The translations under genes were made by a program, and so were the position numbers. The notes under the pieces are model-generated. The model saw nothing but the letters and a program-made list of their open reading frames with translations, had not been told where the DNA came from and made no database searches. Below are positions 39,501-39,701 of a stretch of DNA of 39,701 nt, piece by piece. The stretch's first letter is position 1. Each line of letters begins with the position of its first letter. The stretch covers positions 1 to 39,701 of the forward strand of contig JAGCGL010000109.1 in the NCBI GenBank assembly GCA_017649605.1, read 5' to 3'. This DNA comes from Spirochaetia bacterium (lineage in GTDB: Bacteria; Spirochaetota; Spirochaetia; CADAEX01).

Positions 39501-39701
39501 TAAGTTAGGCAGCAGTGCATCGGGCCGCTCCTTGTCTATGATCTGGGCAAGCCGTTCTACATTAAGCGGCTCGATATACGTTGCATCTGCCATCACCGGG
39601 TCAGTCATGATGGTTGCTGGGTTTGAGTTCACCAGGACTATCTTGTAGCCCTGCTCTCTCAAGGCTTTGCAGGCCTGTGTCCCAGAGTAGTCAAACTCGC
39701 A
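36519..39701 (-). CDS. carB: Carbamoyl-phosphate synthase large subunit (N-terminus off window)
   Basis: Makes carbamoyl phosphate from bicarbonate, ATP and ammonia delivered by CarA, for pyrimidine and arginine synthesis. 1,060 residues are visible, beginning [14 protein letters not shown] and running past the right edge. About 20-25 residues are missing, judging from the family. Two homologous ATP-grasp halves are seen: the first with [15 protein letters not shown] and [18 protein letters not shown], the second with [36 protein letters not shown] and [15 protein letters not shown]. A C-terminal allosteric MGS-like domain follows ([20 protein letters not shown] onward). The TTG at 39662 is not the start; the frame is open through the edge. 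Confidence 0.97.
   Translation of the reverse strand, partial: [1060 protein letters not shown]

Noticed and set aside
39660..39662. TTG at 39662 as the carB start
   Set aside because: The frame stays open to the edge and the upstream codons read [13 protein letters not shown], a conserved internal CarB segment, so the real start is outside the window.

Overview
The window is a densely packed bacterial chromosome segment of about 50% GC by eye, with only one non-coding stretch over 300 bases. The gene set suggests an anaerobic, flagellated, diderm bacterium: SecD/SecF/YajC, FlgM with a sigma-28-type promoter, a spirochaete-style lipoprotein, a TIGR02757 protein and a rubredoxin fusion. A gut spirochaete (Treponema-like) is my best guess, but this is inference and no marker here proves it.

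Layout. 1-1645: pgk (C-terminus off the left edge) and gap, minus strand, from a promoter whose -35 lies in the last codons of the upstream TIGR02757 gene. 2498-2597: tRNA-Ile2(CAT) and its terminator. 2619-5764: the yajC-secD-secF operon with promoter and terminator. 5776-8682: a small unknown gene, a D,D-carboxypeptidase and aspartate kinase. 8697-14935: six head-to-tail plus-strand genes (dicarboxylate/amino acid symporter, alternative-type pyruvate kinase, CPBP protease, AEC transporter, RluA-family synthase, P-loop/Asp23-like fusion). 14904-20157: pcnB, typA, and uraA-upp for uracil salvage. 20157-28238: exonuclease, large lipoprotein, phosphoglucomutase, HAD phosphatase, an unlisted 56-aa peptide gene, radA and a TraB-family protein. 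28251-33982: alaA, nadE-rsmI, flgM-trmH, add and a metallo-beta-lactamase/rubredoxin fusion. 34041-39701: an AT-rich fic gene with an elaborate repeat-rich control region, tRNA-Pro(CGG), an Abi/HEPN-like gene overlapping carB, and carB (N-terminus off the right edge).

Most of the genes are housekeeping: lower glycolysis, protein export, amino acid, pyrimidine, purine and NAD metabolism, and RNA modification. Two places stand out. At 25456-25626 a 56-codon gene has a double-glycine (bacteriocin/RiPP-type) leader, the best promoter match in the window, and starts the HAD phosphatase-phosphoglucomutase operon. At 34041-35340 a Fic protein with an N-terminal VbhA-like segment and a C-terminal winged helix has 11-bp-phased TGTGAY repeats over its own -35 element. 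A roughly 40-bp near-copy of the same array lies inside its coding sequence.

Two window-wide patterns also deserve attention. Several genes lack a Shine-Dalgarno sequence and have a -10 hexamer ending 6-8 nt before the start codon, which suggests leaderless mRNAs. All five convergent gene pairs overlap or abut at their 3' ends, leaving no room for ordinary terminators.
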